NCBI GenBank assembly: GCA_902373595.1
Contig: CABKMX010000061.1
Span: 1-6,495, forward strand
DNA: 6,495 nt
Source: an uncultured Christensenellaceae bacterium
GTDB taxonomy: Bacteria; Bacillota; Clostridia; Christensenellales; UBA3700
Reading direction: 5' to 3'
Both the position numbers and the translations under genes were made by a program. The notes under the pieces are model-generated. The model was not told where the DNA came from. It ran no database searches and saw only the letters and a program-made list of their open reading frames with translations. Shown in pieces: positions 5,147-6,495 of the stretch. The number at the start of each line of letters is the position of its first letter. Position 1 is the stretch's first letter.

Positions 5147-6202
5147 ATGAAGATAACCAAAGCTGCAACATTGAAGCAAAAACCCGACTTCTCCAAGCTC
5201 GGGTTCGGCAAGTATTTCACCGACCACATGTTGGTGATGACATACGAGGGCGGCAAGTGGAGCGAGCCCGAGATCGTGCCGTATGCGCCGTTCGCGATGG
5301 CGCCGGCGACCAATGTGCTCCACTATGCGCAGAGCATCTTCGAGGGCGCGAAGGCGTACAAGAACGCCGAAGGCAAGATTACGGTCTTCCGCATCGACGA
5401 CAACTTCGTCCGTATGAACAATTCTGCCAAGCGCATGTGCATGCCCGAGTTCGACGCCAAGGTCGTCAAGGCGGCGCTGTTCGAATTGCTCAAATTGGAG
5501 AAGGATTGGATTCCGACTCTTCCCGGCACCGCGCTCTATATTCGTCCGTTCATGTTCGCCAACGAAGAGGTGCTCGGAGTGCACTCAAGCCACAAATACA
5601 CCTTCTGCATCATTCTCTCGCTGGTCGGGTCGTACTACGCCAACGGGCTTGAGCCGACCAAGATTATGGTCGAAGAGACGCTTGTGCGCGCGTTTATCGG
5701 CGGCACGGGCGAGGCGAAGTGCGCCGGCAATTACGCGTGCTCGCTGATGGGCGGCGAGATCGCCAACCAAAAGGGCTACGACCAGGCGCTTTGGCTCGAC
5801 GGCAAAGAGCACAAGTATGTCGAAGAGGTCGGCTCGATGAACATCTTCTTCGTAATCGGCGACGAGGTCGTCACACCGGCGCTTGTCGGCAGCATCTTGC
5901 CCGGCATCACGCGCAACAGCTGCATCCAAGTGCTCAAAAAGTACGGCTACAAGGTCAGCGAGCGCCGCATCTCGATGGACGAGATCGTCGAGGCATACAA
6001 CAACGGCACGCTCAAAGAGAGCTTCGGTTCCGGCACCGCGGCGGTCATCTCGCCTGTCGGCGTGATCGGCTATCGCGGCAAAGACATGGTCGTCGGCGGC
6101 GGCAAGATGGGCGAGATCACGTCCTTCCTGTACGACAAGATCACCGGCATACAACAGGAGAAAGAACCGGACGAATTCGGCTGGGTAACGGAAGTTTGTT
6201 GA
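5147..6202 (+). CDS. ilvE: Branched-chain amino acid aminotransferase
   Basis: The 351-residue protein is the long (mammalian BCAT/Bacillus YwaA-like) form, not the roughly 309-residue E. coli IlvE form. It interconverts leucine, isoleucine and valine with their 2-oxo acids, using 2-oxoglutarate/glutamate and pyridoxal phosphate (fold type IV), in the cytoplasm. Key features are HYAQSIFEGAKAY, then YIRPFMFANEEVLGV, then GGTGEAKCAGNYA with the cofactor lysine Lys191. YVEEVGSMN (224-232) supplies the conserved cofactor-site Glu, and FGSGTAAVISPVG carries the phosphate-binding GSGTAA loop (294-299). The ATG is supported by AGAGGTG overlapping the yigZ stop, with four bases of spacing. It is the last gene of the tyrS operon visible here. 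No terminator directly follows; the nearest strong stem-loop is about 200 bases downstream. Other ilv or leu genes are absent. Substrate preference within the branched-chain group cannot be read from the sequence. Confidence 0.96.
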   Translation: MKITKAATLKQKPDFSKLGFGKYFTDHMLVMTYEGGKWSEPEIVPYAPFAMAPATNVLHYAQSIFEGAKAYKNAEGKITVFRIDDNFVRMNNSAKRMCMPEFDAKVVKAALFELLKLEKDWIPTLPGTALYIRPFMFANEEVLGVHSSHKYTFCIILSLVGSYYANGLEPTKIMVEETLVRAFIGGTGEAKCAGNYACSLMGGEIANQKGYDQALWLDGKEHKYVEEVGSMNIFFVIGDEVVTPALVGSILPGITRNSCIQVLKKYGYKVSERRISMDEIVEAYNNGTLKESFGSGTAAVISPVGVIGYRGKDMVVGGGKMGEITSFLYDKITGIQQEKEPDEFGWVTEVC

Positions 6203-6256
6203 CCGAATAGGCAGCTGTCTTCCGAAAGAGTTTTGATTTTGGTCAAAAGCGGATAT

Positions 6257-6404
6257 GTCTGCCGAATATAGAGCAGCCTGCGTTTTCGGCTTTCGAGGGA
6301 GCTTTGCTGTATAGCTGATTTGAGAATGCTGTCTGCCGAAGATTAACAAGTTTGCGTATTCGGCTTTCGGCATAGCTTCTCTGCTTAGCTTCGATTCACT
6401 TCGC
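6257..6404. repeat. Two tandem copies of a hairpin-bearing intergenic repeat
   Basis: Copy A (from 6257) and copy B (from 6331) are 74 bases apart and align without gaps over their first 60 bases at 44 identities. Both open with GTCTGCCGAA and contain GCCGAA, 18 bases, then TTCGGC (6261-6266 with 6285-6290; 6335-6340 with 6359-6364), followed by TTTCG and later AGCTT. A possible truncated third start, GTCTTCCGAA, lies at 6217-6226. The 74-base period is not a multiple of three, so the repetition is at DNA or RNA level rather than protein. Confidence 0.7.
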
Positions 6405-6436
6405 AAGGTGTTTGCATACGCAAGCACCTTGCTTGT
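6403..6436 (+). terminator. Long stem-loop, possible terminator of the tyrS-yigZ-ilvE operon
   Basis: GCAAGGTGTTTGC (6403-6415) pairs with GCAAGCACCTTGC (6420-6432) over 13 positions, one a G-U, around the loop ATAC. Only TTGTT follows, so the T-tract is weak. It lies 200 bases after ilvE and begins at the end of repeat copy B, so it may instead belong to the repeat element. Confidence 0.45.
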
Positions 6437-6495
6437 TCATAGGCGCACGCAGAGAACTATGCCTGCGCCGATAAGAGCAACTTGGCGTTTCATCG

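Larger units (their letters stand above)
6203..6495. other. Intergenic tail with no supported gene
   Basis: No start with a ribosome site and no family-like protein is found on either strand in these 293 bases. The minus-strand frame that stays open here runs on as the antisense of ilvE and is a shadow. Small hairpins are TTTTGA/TCAAAA (6231-6236 with 6243-6248) and GGCGCA/TGCGCC (6442-6447 with 6464-6469). The main contents are the repeat pair and stem-loop listed separately. A minus-strand 18-codon frame at 6437-6493 (begins MKRQVALIGAG) is too short to call. Confidence 0.7.

Noticed and set aside
5585..6427. A 280-codon minus-strand frame opposite ilvE and running into the tail
   Set aside because: Most is ilvE shadow. 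The tail portion covers the repeats, whose similar peptide readings fall in different frames (74-base period), so it is not a conserved protein.
6437..6493. Minus-strand 18-codon frame resembling the start of a membrane or secreted protein
   Set aside because: It is too short, lacks a visible ribosome site within the window, and overlaps a hairpin.
6203..6495. Possible tRNA, CRISPR or riboswitch in the tail
   Set aside because: There is no cloverleaf with anticodon and T-arm consensus, no regular repeat-spacer array (two diverged copies only), and no recognisable aptamer core.

Overview
This is a G+C-rich bacterial chromosomal segment with strong Shine-Dalgarno sites, tightly packed housekeeping genes and NNC/NNG-biased codons. 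The gene set is yebC, proA and ruvC, a Bacillus-type tyrS, a yigZ/IMPACT gene and a long-form branched-chain aminotransferase. It would suit a high-G+C member of the Clostridia or another Bacillota lineage, but this placement is inference and no marker in the window fixes it. About 89% of the window is coding.

Left block (1-2014, + strand). The 3' end of a YebC/TACO1-family gene is followed after one base by proA (glutamate-5-semialdehyde dehydrogenase), whose stop codon overlaps the GTG start of ruvC (Holliday junction resolvase). A strong hairpin terminator follows ruvC. The usual partners proB, ruvA and ruvB are not in the window.

Middle block (2042-3150, - strand). A Phd/YefM antitoxin and Doc toxin operon (start/stop overlap ATGA) has a recognisable sigma-A-type promoter in a very A+T-rich leader. 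Its base composition differs clearly from its neighbours, so it was probably acquired. Upstream of it on the same strand lies a 120-residue membrane-anchored protein that I do not recognise.

Right block (3231-6202, + strand). A short structured intergenic region carries the tyrS promoter, whose -10 region is a perfect palindrome and could fire in both directions. tyrS, yigZ and ilvE form an apparent operon: tyrS/yigZ overlap by 4 bases and yigZ/ilvE are 9 bases apart. tyrS has no T-box leader.

Tail (6203-6495). I see no credible gene. It holds two tandem copies of a hairpin-bearing intergenic repeat, a long stem-loop that may terminate the ilvE operon, and smaller hairpins.

I see no undescribed multi-gene system. 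The best leads are the unknown membrane protein with its divergent symmetric promoter, the intergenic repeat family, and the yebC-proA-ruvC arrangement.
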